NCBI GenBank assembly: GCA_902564245.1
Contig: CACFAF010000005.1
Coordinates: 1-62,802 of the forward strand
DNA length: 62,802 nucleotides
Source: an uncultured Pelagibacteraceae bacterium
Lineage (GTDB): Bacteria > Pseudomonadota > Alphaproteobacteria > Pelagibacterales > Pelagibacteraceae
Direction: 5' to 3'
Part shown: piece after piece, positions 62,719-62,802 of the stretch
How positions within the stretch are numbered: the stretch's first letter is position 1
Layout: each line of letters starts with the position of its first letter
Notes under the pieces: model-generated
Told to the model about the DNA's origin: nothing
The model's input: the letters and a program-made list of their open reading frames with translations, nothing else
Databases searched by the model: none
Program-made: the position numbers and the translations under genes

Positions 62719-62719
62719 T

Positions 62720-62802
62720 TTAAGGTTTGTATCTTATTATTTCTTTTTTTAAACCAGATGAAATAAAAAAATTTTTAAAAAACCACATAATCCTATAAGA
62801 TA
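62720..62802 (-). CDS. possible 3' end of a minus-strand gene (partial)
   Basis: The frame ending at TAA (62722-62720) is open to the window edge for 27 codons, with an aromatic and basic ending (FFKNFFISSGLKKEIIRYKP). A second minus frame is also open for about 17 codons, so the call is weak. If real, the gene would be convergent with the methyltransferase gene, one base away. Confidence 0.3.
   Translation of the reverse strand, partial: SYRIMWFFKNFFISSGLKKEIIRYKP

Noticed and set aside
1-62802. CRISPR arrays, insertion sequences, prophage or integrase genes
   Set aside because: No spaced direct repeats, transposase or integrase motifs were seen anywhere in the window.

Overview
The window is a gene-dense, AT-rich stretch of bacterial chromosome. 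Intergenic gaps are very short, many genes share TAATG or ATGA junctions, and no gap exceeds about 160 bases. The gene content (a purine operon ending in bolA-grxD, a methylcitrate set, a DmdA/GcvT-type methyltransferase, a SpeD-SpeE fusion and a class II DAHP synthase) suggests a streamlined marine alphaproteobacterium of the SAR11/Pelagibacter type. That placement is inference from content and style; no sequence comparison was run. I see no phage, insertion sequence, CRISPR array, rRNA or replication origin.

Bases 1-9135. A gamma-glutamylcyclotransferase-like fragment and a CinA-type molybdopterin-binding protein lie on the minus strand, divergent from a long plus-strand run: sfsA, map, purB, purC, a secreted lyase-like protein, purS, purQ, purL, a bolA-family gene and grxD. 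This run covers much of IMP and AMP synthesis plus two small iron-sulfur trafficking factors.

Bases 9143-18186. A minus-strand block carries rpsD, trmJ, a citramalate synthase, cysS, nadE, a class II DAHP synthase, glmS and a stand-alone GlmU acetyltransferase half. Bases 18257-24129 (plus) hold a phosphoglycolate phosphatase, a LysE exporter, prpD-prpB-prpC for propionate oxidation, and a membrane-anchored SGNH protein.

Bases 24135-38595. nrdA-nrdB (minus) diverges from a phosphohexomutase and the DmdA-like gene (plus). The latter is followed by a two-hairpin structure ending in a good terminator. Then come a TSUP transporter, dusA, rpoZ with an acidic tail, an MFS transporter, a beta-hydroxyacid dehydrogenase, an FMN-binding protein, a gamma carbonic anhydrase, a thioredoxin-like protein, two glycosyltransferases and a DUF6165-like protein.

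Bases 38585-48287. A PhyH dioxygenase sits beside a polar amino-acid ABC transporter with no ATPase in the window. Upstream is a compact seven-gene operon: mtnP, a secreted clan GH-A glycosidase, mtnA, a secreted alpha/beta hydrolase, a small membrane protein, a class II aldolase, and the SpeD-SpeE fusion. Spermidine synthesis releases methylthioadenosine, and MtnP, MtnA and the aldolase could convert it to DHAP and a methylthio-aldehyde. The adenine released could be recovered by apt, which diverges from this operon. This is the most coherent candidate system here.

Bases 48281-62802. A surface-polysaccharide and envelope region: a GT2 glycosyltransferase, rmlB-rmlA without rmlC or rmlD, a GMP reductase, an elongator tRNA-Met, and an unusual operon of three secreted proteins each ending in a SHOCT-like domain plus a lipoprotein. 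It continues with an AT3-SGNH O-acyltransferase, a membrane-anchored SGNH protein, a radical SAM enzyme, a glycosyltransferase and two methyltransferases. The last 80 bases may carry the end of a minus-strand gene.
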